A stretch of 64,000 nt of DNA from Sphaerisporangium sp. TRM90804 (GTDB lineage Bacteria; Actinomycetota; Actinomycetes; Streptosporangiales; Streptosporangiaceae), in contig NZ_JARWAC010000014.1 in the NCBI RefSeq assembly GCF_029846175.1, positions 62,001 through 126,000 of the forward strand. The letters are read 5' to 3'. The notes beneath the pieces are model-generated. The model was given only the letters and a program-made list of their open reading frames with translations, did not search any database and was not told the DNA's origin. Numbering within the stretch: position 1 is the first letter of the stretch; each line of letters opens with the position of its first letter. This document shows positions 41,491-48,679 of the stretch, in pieces. Both the position numbers and the translations under genes were made by a program.

Positions 41491-42888
41491 TCAGTAGGAG
41501 GCGTCGGGCAGGAAGTTGCCGTGGAACCCCAGGGGGATGCGCGCGGGAAGGTGCACGGTGGCGACCGGCGGCCCGGCGAAGTCCTGGGCCGAGAGGATCA
41601 CCAGGTCGGCGGCGCCGCGCTCGGGGTTGTTCACGTAGGTCATGATGTACCCGTCGTCCTCGTCGGTACCGCCGTGCCGGGGCACGAAGACCGGCTCGCC
41701 GGCGTAGGCGCCTGGGGAGAAGGTGTGCGCCTGGCGGGTGCCCGCGCTCAGGTCGTGCTTGAGCAGCGCGTTGGCGAACGCCCCGTCCTTCAGGGACGAG
41801 AGGTCCCGCGCGCCGCGCGGCAGGAAGACGTCGAAGGCCTCGGTGACCGTGGTGTAGCCGTAGCGGTGCGGCCGGGAGGCCCTGCGCTCGTCCATGCGGG
41901 GGAACTCCTGCGCCCGGTCGTCCAGCCGCACGCGCTCGACGGGGGTGCCCGCGGGGTCCACGGTCCACCGCTCCAGGGCGGGAGGCGTGCCGCCGTCGAG
42001 CCGGGAGCCGACGAACAGGCGGTCGTAGGCCACCAGGTCGACCACCACCCGGTCTCCGGCGTCGTAGGCGTTGAGCGTGTGGAACACGAAGCACGGCTCC
42101 ACCTCCGACCACCGCACGTCCTCGGCCCCGCCCAGGCGCGGCATCAGCCCGACACGCGCCGGGCGGTCGTCGTTCCAGGAGTACGGGATGCGCACGCCGG
42201 CCTCGGCGGCGGTCACGTCGAAGGTGACCGGCAGGTCGAGCAGCACCACGTACTTCTCGGTGAGCGCGAAGTCGTGCACCATGGGGCCGTCCTCCACCGG
42301 GACGTCCACGGTGCGCACCACCTTGCCGTCCGGGCTCACCACCAGGTGCTGCACGTGCTCCCAGCCCCAGTAGTAGGCCACCGCGTGCAGCTCGCCGGTG
42401 AGCGGATCGATCTTGGAGTGGGCGGCGAAGCCGCCGGGCAGCGTGCCGTCGAAGTCGCACCTTCCGACGGTGTCCAGCTCGTGGGTCAGCTCGTACATCG
42501 GCATGCCGGCCTCGACCAGGGCCAGGGTGCGCCCGGCGTGCCCGATCACGTGCGTGTTGGCGGCGAAGTCCTGGTCGTCGAAGCGCGGCCCGGGGCGCGG
42601 CGCCTCGCCCAGCGCCTCGGCGACCTGGTCGGAGCGCACCCAGCGGTTGCGGTACCACTCGGCGCGGCCGTCACGCAGCCGCACCCCGTGCACCATGCCC
42701 TCGCCGATGAACAGGTGCGGGTCGGGGGAGTCCAGGTCGAGCGGGTTGGGCCCGTTGCGCAGGTAGCGCCCGGTCAGCTCGGGCGGGATCGTGCCGGTGA
42801 CGGGCAGGTCGAACGCGGTGATCTCCTCGGTCGCCGGGGCGGCCGGGCCGTAGAACACCGGGTGCCGCTCATTCTCGGTGGTCGTCAT
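41491..42888 (-). CDS. Carotenoid cleavage oxygenase (RPE65 family)
   Basis: The ~465-residue seven-bladed propeller iron dioxygenase has the four His ligands in GGFAAHSKID, GPMVHDFALT, FVFHTLNAYD and LGFHGNFLPD, the last near the C-terminus. The N-terminus has the typical GRYLRNGPNP and FIGEGMVHGV. Such enzymes cleave a conjugated double bond in carotenoids or stilbenoids with O2. No carotenoid synthesis gene is nearby. ATG 42888 has AGAGGA at a good distance and overlaps the end of the upstream TetR gene by 20 bases, so the two are co-transcribed. Confidence 0.9.
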   Translation of the reverse strand: MTTTENERHPVFYGPAAPATEEITAFDLPVTGTIPPELTGRYLRNGPNPLDLDSPDPHLFIGEGMVHGVRLRDGRAEWYRNRWVRSDQVAEALGEAPRPGPRFDDQDFAANTHVIGHAGRTLALVEAGMPMYELTHELDTVGRCDFDGTLPGGFAAHSKIDPLTGELHAVAYYWGWEHVQHLVVSPDGKVVRTVDVPVEDGPMVHDFALTEKYVVLLDLPVTFDVTAAEAGVRIPYSWNDDRPARVGLMPRLGGAEDVRWSEVEPCFVFHTLNAYDAGDRVVVDLVAYDRLFVGSRLDGGTPPALERWTVDPAGTPVERVRLDDRAQEFPRMDERRASRPHRYGYTTVTEAFDVFLPRGARDLSSLKDGAFANALLKHDLSAGTRQAHTFSPGAYAGEPVFVPRHGGTDEDDGYIMTYVNNPERGAADLVILSAQDFAGPPVATVHLPARIPLGFHGNFLPDASY

Positions 42889-43498
42889 GGACGGTCCTCT
42901 CGTCGCTGGGGGACTGTGCCGTGCCATAGGAGCGGAGCAGTGCGCCGATCAGCATGCTCAGACGGGCCTCGGCCTCCTCGCCGGTGAAGAACCCGGCGAG
43001 TTCGAGGCTGACCACGCCGTGGACGCTCATCCACAGCGTGTCGGCGATCTCGACCGGGTCGCCCTCGGCGAACACGCCGGCCCTCATGCACTCGGAGACG
43101 GCCTCGACGGGGAACGCGAACGTGCCGCGCGCGACCTCGGTCGCGGAGTCGCTCGCCTTGAAGCCGGTGATCCCCTCGAACATGACGCGGTAGTAGTGGG
43201 GCTCGGCCACCGCGTACGCGCGGTAGGCGCGGCCGAGTGTGGTCAGGTAGACCAGCGGGTCGTCCCCGCGCGGGACCCTGCCGAGTGCCTCGCCGAAGCG
43301 GGCGAAGCCCTCCAGCCAGAGCGCCTCGACGAGGCCCTCCTTGCCGCCGAACATCGTGTAGATCACTTTCGTGGAGCACCCCACCTCGCCGGCGATGCGC
43401 CGTACGGTGAGCGCCGCCGGGCCCTCCGACACCAGCAGCCGGGTGGCCGCGTCGAGTATCGCCGTCCGGACCGCGCTCTGCCCTGCCTGCTGAGCCAT
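42869..43498 (-). CDS. TetR-family regulator of the carotenoid oxygenase operon
   Basis: The ~209-residue protein has a TetR HTH at residues ~10-60 (RTAILDAATRLLVSEG, LTVRRIAGEVGCSTKVIYTMFGGKEGLVEAL) and a C-terminal domain of the WHG/TetR_C_13-like kind (YYRVMFEGITGF, TLWMSVHGVVSLELAGFF). It is first in a two-gene operon and a clean palindrome lies 43 bases upstream, so self-control is likely. ATG 43498 gives the usual family N-terminus; GTG 43516 is also in frame and neither has a strong ribosome site. Confidence 0.85.
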   Translation of the reverse strand: MAQQAGQSAVRTAILDAATRLLVSEGPAALTVRRIAGEVGCSTKVIYTMFGGKEGLVEALWLEGFARFGEALGRVPRGDDPLVYLTTLGRAYRAYAVAEPHYYRVMFEGITGFKASDSATEVARGTFAFPVEAVSECMRAGVFAEGDPVEIADTLWMSVHGVVSLELAGFFTGEEAEARLSMLIGALLRSYGTAQSPSDERTVHDDHRE

Positions 43499-43540
43499 CT
43501 CGTATGCGGTGAGCACTGTTGGGTTACACCGTTGTTCGTC

Positions 43541-43555
43541 GGTAACGTTGTTACC
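43541..43555. promoter_or_regulatory. Palindromic operator upstream of the TetR/carotenoid oxygenase operon
   Basis: GGTAAC-GTT-GTTACC is a perfect 6-bp inverted repeat with a 3-base centre. It stands 43 bases before the TetR start and is the candidate TetR-binding site. The rest of the 243-base gap (43499-43741) shows no gene. Confidence 0.65.
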
Positions 43556-43741
43556 GCCTTTCTAGTCCGCCAAACCGGCCAGGTCAAGTCCGGCCCCGCT
43601 TCGGAGCGCCCGGCGGGCCGACGCGGCCCCCCTCGGACGCGGCCGTGCGGCCGAAACGCGGATGGGGCGGGGAAGCTGTGCTGGAATTGACGTCTGACGA
43701 GCGCCGCCGCCGCGCGCTCGACGCCATATCGGAGAGTGATC

Positions 43742-44644
43742 ATGAGTTTCATCCGGCCCCCGGACGACCTTGAGGAAGATCACGCTCTCGACCAGAACTG
43801 GACCGGCCCGACCGTGCTGCGCATGCTGGTGGGCGCGCAGCTCCGGCGCCTGCGCGAGGCGGCCGAGATCAGCAGGTCCGCCGCCGGCTACGCGATCCGC
43901 GGGTCCGACAGCAAGATCAGCCGGCTGGAGCTGGGCCGCACGGGCTTCAAGGCGCGTGACGTGGCCGACCTGCTGACCCTGTACGGGGTGGGCGACGCCG
44001 CCGAGCGCGAGACGCTGCTCTCCCTGGTCGAGCAGGCGAACCGGCCGGCCTGGTGGCAGCCCTACGCGGACGCGGTGCCGTCGTGGTTCGAGCCCTACCT
44101 GGGCCTGGAGCAGGACGCCAGCGTCATCAGGAGCTGGGAGCCGCGGTTCGTCCCCGGCCTGCTGCAGACCGAGGACTACGCCCGCGCGCTGATCGCGCCG
44201 CACCATGGGGTGCCGGGTGCCGAGGTCGAGCGTGGGGTGCGGCTTCGCCTGCTGCGCCAGCGCGTCGTGACCGGGCCGGAGCCGGCGAGGCTGTGGGCGG
44301 TGGTCGACGAGGCGGTGCTGCGGCGGCCGATCGGCGGGCCCGCGGTCATGCGGGCCCAGCTGCGGCATCTGATCGAGATGGCCGCGCTTCCGCACGTCAC
44401 GGTGCAGGTCATGCCGTTCGGCCACGGCGGGCACGCCGCCCTGGGCGGGCCGGTCGCCATCCTGCGCTTCCCCGCGTGCGATCTTCCCGACGTCGTCTAC
44501 CTGGAGCATCTCCACGGCGCGACCTATCCCGACAAGCCGGCCGAGGTCAATCAGTACTGGGATGTCATGAATCGGCTGAGCATCGAGGCCGAGGGCCCGC
44601 GGGCGAGCGTCGCGACCCTGCGACGCGTTCTCGACGAGACCTGA
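43742..44644 (+). CDS. XRE-family regulator with DUF5753 domain
   Basis: The ~300-residue protein has an N-terminal Xre HTH (residues ~25-85: LRRLREAAEISRSAAGYAIRGSDSKISRLELGR) and a DUF5753 domain (~105-290) with YLGLEQDASVIRSWEPRFVPGLLQTEDYARALI and VQVMPFGHGGHAALGGP. This is the BldB/WhiJ-associated regulator class very common in actinomycetes. Usually a DUF397 gene lies beside it, but none is present here. GGAGAG precedes ATG 43742. The target is unknown. Confidence 0.87.
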   Translation: MSFIRPPDDLEEDHALDQNWTGPTVLRMLVGAQLRRLREAAEISRSAAGYAIRGSDSKISRLELGRTGFKARDVADLLTLYGVGDAAERETLLSLVEQANRPAWWQPYADAVPSWFEPYLGLEQDASVIRSWEPRFVPGLLQTEDYARALIAPHHGVPGAEVERGVRLRLLRQRVVTGPEPARLWAVVDEAVLRRPIGGPAVMRAQLRHLIEMAALPHVTVQVMPFGHGGHAALGGPVAILRFPACDLPDVVYLEHLHGATYPDKPAEVNQYWDVMNRLSIEAEGPRASVATLRRVLDET

Positions 44645-44665
44645 GCCGGGGGGAGGGGGGGACGG

Positions 44666-44908
44666 CTAGCGGCTGACGGAACGGAGCGCCTCGCGGTGGC
44701 TGCGGTACTCCTCGTCGCCGATCTCGCCGCTGGCGAACCGGTGGAAGAGCTCCTCCTCGGCCGTGCGCGAGCGCGCCGGCCGGGTGAACGTCCTGACCGC
44801 GGCGCAGCACGCGCCGAGCGCGGCCGCGGACATCACCGAGGCGCAGAGGATGACGGGGCCGAAGGCGAAGAACAGCAGGTCCCAGGTGGTGAACGCTTGG
44901 TGGTACAT
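44666..44908 (-). CDS. Small membrane protein with SHOCT motif
   Basis: The 80-residue protein has one N-terminal membrane helix (TWDLLFFAFGPVILCASVMSAAALGACCAAV) and a C-terminal SHOCT-type helix pair (EEELFHRFASGEIGDEEYRSHREALR). SHOCT motifs form short oligomerising helices at protein ends. ATG 44908 has AGGAG seven bases upstream. It is divergent from the MmyB-type regulator and convergent with the DUF5753 gene. No specific function can be given. Confidence 0.8.
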   Translation of the reverse strand: MYHQAFTTWDLLFFAFGPVILCASVMSAAALGACCAAVRTFTRPARSRTAEEELFHRFASGEIGDEEYRSHREALRSVSR

Positions 44909-45080
44909 GAGGGGTCTCCTTTGCTGGCGTCCCGGGCTTCCCGAGGAAAGGGATCCGGGACGGGCATGGATCCGGTTCACGAGGTGTCGCGGATCCTTCG
45001 TCGACGGGGGGTGACATGACCCCATCCTCATCGCCGGCGACCCCTCTCACCAGGGCGCATGTCACATGGGAGGGAACAGC

Positions 45081-45125
45081 CTGGGTGTAAGAGGACCACC
45101 CAGCTTTACCCAAATTCCGTATAAC
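45081..45125. promoter_or_regulatory. Promoter and operator of the MmyB-type regulator
   Basis: CTGGGTG (45081-45087) and CACCCAG (45097-45103) form an inverted repeat. TATAAC at 45120-45125 is a good -10 only 8 bases before the ATG at 45134, so the mRNA is probably leaderless, with the repeat near the -35 region suitable for autorepression. Confidence 0.6.
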
Positions 45126-45133
45126 GTGACGAA

Positions 45134-46066
45134 ATGGACACCGACAAGCTTCTCGGCGACTTCCTTCGCGCCAGGCGCGAGGCGACCAGCCCTGACTCGT
45201 CCGGGCTGATCCACGTTGGACGCCGGCGGACCCCCGGATTACGACGCGAAGAGGTCGCGATGCTGGCCGGCGTCAGCACCGACTACTACGTCCGCCTGGA
45301 GCAGGGACGCGAACGGCGTCCGTCCGAGCCCGTGCTGGACTCCCTGGCGCGGGTGCTGCGCCTGAACGCCGACGCCAAGGACTACCTGTACGAGATCGCC
45401 TACCCGCGCCTGCGCCGGCCTCGGCCGGCCGCGCGGGCGGAGCGGGTGAGCCCGAGCCTGATGCGGCTGCTGGGCGACTGGCGGCACACCCCGGCGTTCG
45501 TGCTGGGGCGCTGGATGGACATGCTGGCCGTCAACCCGGTCGCCGACGTCCTCTACGAGGGGCTCGAACACCGGGACAACCTGCTGCGGCTGGTCTTCCT
45601 CAACCCGCGGGCGCGCCAGTTCTACCCCGACTGGGAGAAGACGGCCCACGTCAAGGCGGCCCACCTGCGGGCCGTGGCCGGGGCCGACCCCGACGACCCC
45701 TTCCTGCCCGAACTGGTGCGGGAGCTGTCCTCGGGCAGCGAGGACTTCCGGCGCATGTGGGCCCGCCACGACGTCCGGGCCAAGACGCATGAGATCAAGC
45801 GGATCCACCACCACCACGTCGGCGAACTGCTGCTGACCTACGAGTCCTTCAGCGTGAACAACGCCCCGGGCCAGCAGCTCATCGTGTTCCAGGCCGAGCC
45901 GGGCAGCACGTCGGAGTACGCGCTCGGCATCCTCGGGCGTCTGGCCGCCGAACGGACGGCACGGGCGCAGGGTGCCGGCCGCGACGAGGGCTCGCCGCGT
46001 TCCCTGCCGCTGCATCCGGCCGGCCAGGAGACGCCGTCCCCCTTCATGTGGAACACCAGATTGTGA
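45134..46066 (+). CDS. XRE-family regulator with MmyB-like ligand domain
   Basis: The 310-residue protein has an HTH at residues ~5-70 (LGDFLRARREATSP, RRTPGLRREEVAMLAGVSTDYYVRLEQGRERRPSE) and an MmyB-like PAS-type ligand-binding domain (~100-270; PAFVLGRWMDMLAVNPVADVLYEGL, MWARHDVRAKTHEIKRIHHHHVGELLLTYESF). Members regulate antibiotic or stress genes and may bind fatty acyl ligands. It appears to have a leaderless mRNA. The last ~40 residues are a low-complexity tail. Confidence 0.88.
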   Translation: MDTDKLLGDFLRARREATSPDSSGLIHVGRRRTPGLRREEVAMLAGVSTDYYVRLEQGRERRPSEPVLDSLARVLRLNADAKDYLYEIAYPRLRRPRPAARAERVSPSLMRLLGDWRHTPAFVLGRWMDMLAVNPVADVLYEGLEHRDNLLRLVFLNPRARQFYPDWEKTAHVKAAHLRAVAGADPDDPFLPELVRELSSGSEDFRRMWARHDVRAKTHEIKRIHHHHVGELLLTYESFSVNNAPGQQLIVFQAEPGSTSEYALGILGRLAAERTARAQGAGRDEGSPRSLPLHPAGQETPSPFMWNTRL

Positions 46067-46110
46067 GGTCGGCCGGGCGCACACGGGACGGCCGACGAGG
46101 GAGGGCGGGG

Positions 46111-47517
46111 GTGAGCAGGCTGCCCCGCCCGGCCTCCATCCGGGCCCGGTACACGATGATGGCGATGACGCTCGCGCTGGTGGCCGTGGTGTCGGCAGGG
46201 GCCAGCCTGGACGCGGTCGCCCGCTACAAGACCGAAGTCGACACCTTCTCCGAGAACGAGCGCGTGGCCAGCCAGTGGAGCGCGGCCGTGCGCGCCGGCC
46301 ACCTGCCCCGGGTGATCCCGGCGTCGGGCGGCGTCGACCTGGTGCAGCTCGTGGACGCGAACGGGGCCGTCATCAGGGCCAGCCGGCACGCCCCCGTCAA
46401 CCGGCCGCTGACCACCGTTCGTCCCCCCGCCGACGACCGCTTCAGGAACGTCACCGAGTGCCCGGGCCCCGGCGAGCCCTGCGTAATGATCATGGCCATC
46501 CGGGTCAGCCCGGCCGCCGACTCCTCCGTCGTCTACGCGGGCACGCGCCAGCCTGACCTGCTCGCCACCCACCACCTGGAGATCATCATCGTGGGCGGCG
46601 GCCTGCTCGCCATCGTGCTCACGGCCTGGATCACCTGGGCCATGGTGGGCCGGACGCTGCGCCCGGTCCAGGCGATCCGCACGCGCATGTCGGAGATCTC
46701 GGTGACCGACCTGAGCCTGCGGGTGCCCATACCGCCCGGCAAGGACGAGATCGCCATGCTCGCCCGCTCGGCCAACCAGACGCTGGAGCGCCTGGACGCG
46801 GCCGTGCGCCAGCAGCGGCAGTTCGCCTCCGACACCTCGCACGAGCTGCGGACGCCGATCGCCGGCCTGCGGGTCCGGCTGGAGGAGGCGCTGCTCAGCC
46901 CGGACGACGTCGACCCCCTCGACGCCATCAGGGGCGCGCTGACCACCGTCGACCGGATGGAGGCGATCGTCGGCGACCTGCTGGTGCTCGCCCGCCTGCG
47001 CGCGGACGGCCAGCAGCCGCCCGTCGTCGTCGACCTCGGCGCGCTGGCGAAGGAGGTGGCCTCCAGCCGGATCGACGGGGTGCCGGTGCGGCTGCACGCG
47101 ACCGAGGACGTCCCCGTCCTGTGCTCGCGCATCCAGATCATCCGGGTGCTGGAGAACCTCCTGAACAACGCCCAGCGGCACGCCGAGAGCGCCGTGGACG
47201 TCACCGTCGAGGCGGCCGGGGACGAGGCCGTCGTGACGGTGAGCGACGACGGGGCCGGCATCGCGCCGCAGGACCGCGAGCGGGTATTCGACCGTTTCGT
47301 CCGCCTGAGCGACGGGCGGCGCCGCGACCCCGGCGGCAGCGGGCTCGGCCTGTCCATCTGCAGGGAGATCGCGCACGCCCACGGCGGCACGCTCACCGTG
47401 GAGGACTCCCCGCGCGGCGCCCGCTTCGTGCTGCGGCTGCCGTTCTCGCGCGTTGCTGGGGAAGCGCTTTCCGAGTACCGGGAGGATTCACGGCCCCGGA
47501 CCCAGGTTGATTCGTGA
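46111..47517 (+). CDS. Sensor histidine kinase (orphan)
   Basis: The 468-residue membrane kinase has helix 1 (~14-36), an extracellular sensor of about 120 residues, helix 2 (LEIIIVGGGLLAIVLTAWITWAM), HAMP, HisKA with phospho-His in FASDTSHELRTPIAGL, and HATPase with N-box NLLNNAQRHA, G1 DDGAGIAP and G2 GGSGLGLSI. It is complete, but no response regulator gene is adjacent, which is unusual for this class. The nearest upstream gene on the same strand is the MmyB regulator, 44 bases away. GTG 46111 follows GAGGGAGG. Confidence 0.87.
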   Translation: MSRLPRPASIRARYTMMAMTLALVAVVSAGASLDAVARYKTEVDTFSENERVASQWSAAVRAGHLPRVIPASGGVDLVQLVDANGAVIRASRHAPVNRPLTTVRPPADDRFRNVTECPGPGEPCVMIMAIRVSPAADSSVVYAGTRQPDLLATHHLEIIIVGGGLLAIVLTAWITWAMVGRTLRPVQAIRTRMSEISVTDLSLRVPIPPGKDEIAMLARSANQTLERLDAAVRQQRQFASDTSHELRTPIAGLRVRLEEALLSPDDVDPLDAIRGALTTVDRMEAIVGDLLVLARLRADGQQPPVVVDLGALAKEVASSRIDGVPVRLHATEDVPVLCSRIQIIRVLENLLNNAQRHAESAVDVTVEAAGDEAVVTVSDDGAGIAPQDRERVFDRFVRLSDGRRRDPGGSGLGLSICREIAHAHGGTLTVEDSPRGARFVLRLPFSRVAGEALSEYREDSRPRTQVDS

Positions 47518-47533
47518 GGTAAGCCTTAGCTAA
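47515..47533. promoter_or_regulatory. Iron-box-like site (DmdR1/IdeR type)
   Basis: TGAGGTAAGCCTTAGCTAA matches the actinomycete iron box TTAGGTTAGGCTAACCTAA at 14 of 19 positions. It starts inside the kinase stop codon, 38 bases before the siderophore-interacting protein gene, which is a typical iron-repressed target. Confidence 0.65.
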
Positions 47534-47570
47534 GTTGCTGGCGATGACACTCCGGCACTGGAGGCAGACG

Positions 47571-48548
47571 ATGACCGCCGGCACCGAGCCGATCGCCGAA
47601 CTCGGCCCCGAGCCGATCACCGAACTCCGAACCGAGGAGATCCCCTCCTACCGCGCCTTCCACGTGACCGTCGTGCGGCGGGCATCGCTCGGATCCGGCT
47701 TCGCGCGCGTCACCTTCACCGGCGCCGACCTCGACCTGTTCGCCGACAACGGCTTCGACCAGCGCGTCAAGCTGGTCTTCCCGCTCGCCTCCGGCGGATT
47801 CGACCACTTCCCCGGCGGCCCCGACTGGTACCGCCTCTGGCGAGGCCTGCCCGCCGGGCGGCGCAACCCCGTCCGCACCTACACCGTGCGCGCGGTGCGG
47901 CGGGCCCTGTGCGAGGTGGACGTCGACTTCGTGCTGCACGGCGACGGCGGCCCCGCCTCACGCTGGGCGCTGGCGGCCGGGCCCGGCGACCACCTGATCA
48001 TGATCGGCCCGGACGCCCGCCACCCGGGGCCCGTCGTGGGCCGGGAGTGGGCCCCGCCGCCGTCGGCGACCCGCCTGCTGATCGCGGGCGACGAGACGGC
48101 CGTCCCCGCCGTCTCCTCCATCGCCGAGAGCCTGCCGGCCGACGCCGAGGCCAAGGTGCTGCTGGAGGTCCCCGACGCGGGGGACGCCCTGCTGCTCGAC
48201 GTCCCGGCCGGGGTCAAGGTCGTGTGGCTGCCGCGCCGCGGCTACGGCAGGCCCACGGCCGGGCACGGCGACCTGCTCGTCGCCGCGGTCCGCGAGGCGC
48301 TGGGGGACCGAGGCGCGCCCGGGCGCGCCCCGGCGGGCGGCGCGCGGGAGGCCGACGCCGACGCCGAGGTCGTGTGGGACGTGCCGGGCGACATGGCCGC
48401 CGCCCACGACGGCCTCTACGCGTGGCTCGCGGGCGAGGCCGGCGCGGTCAAGCGCCTGCGCCGCCTCCTGGTGGGGGAGTTCGGCGTCGACCGCGCCGCC
48501 GTCGCGTTCATGGGCTACTGGCGCCTGGGGCGCGCGGAGTCCGACTGA
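47571..48548 (+). CDS. Siderophore-interacting protein (ferric-siderophore reductase, SIP family)
   Basis: The ~325-residue protein has an FAD-binding barrel (residues ~25-150) with NPVRTYTVRAVR, the R-x-Y-T flavin motif, and an NAD(P)H-type SIP C-terminal domain (~160-325; RLLIAGDETAVPAVSSIAESLP, WLAGEAGAVKRLRRLL, GYWRLGRAE). It reduces ferric siderophores to release iron in the cytoplasm. ATG 47571 has GGAGG 6 bases upstream and was preferred over the TTG at 47535, which lies in the iron box region. No siderophore genes are in the window. Confidence 0.88.
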   Translation: MTAGTEPIAELGPEPITELRTEEIPSYRAFHVTVVRRASLGSGFARVTFTGADLDLFADNGFDQRVKLVFPLASGGFDHFPGGPDWYRLWRGLPAGRRNPVRTYTVRAVRRALCEVDVDFVLHGDGGPASRWALAAGPGDHLIMIGPDARHPGPVVGREWAPPPSATRLLIAGDETAVPAVSSIAESLPADAEAKVLLEVPDAGDALLLDVPAGVKVVWLPRRGYGRPTAGHGDLLVAAVREALGDRGAPGRAPAGGAREADADAEVVWDVPGDMAAAHDGLYAWLAGEAGAVKRLRRLLVGEFGVDRAAVAFMGYWRLGRAESD

Positions 48549-48678
48549 CCCCGGCGGGGGGGGGGGGGGGGGGGGGGGCGGCCCCCCCCCCCGGCGGGCG
48601 GCGGGGGGGGCGGCGGGGGGCGCGCCCCCCCCCCGCGGGGGGGGGGGGGCGGGCCGCCGCCCCCCCCCCCCGCCGCGG
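48549..48678. repeat. 130-base pure G/C tract with long homopolymers
   Basis: No A or T occurs in this stretch. It includes a run of 23 G (48556-48578) and several C or G runs of 8 or more. It lies between two convergent genes whose protein ends look normal. Such tracts are typical of failed reads at strong GC hairpins, so the sequence here should not be trusted. Confidence 0.7.
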
Positions 48679-48679
48679 T

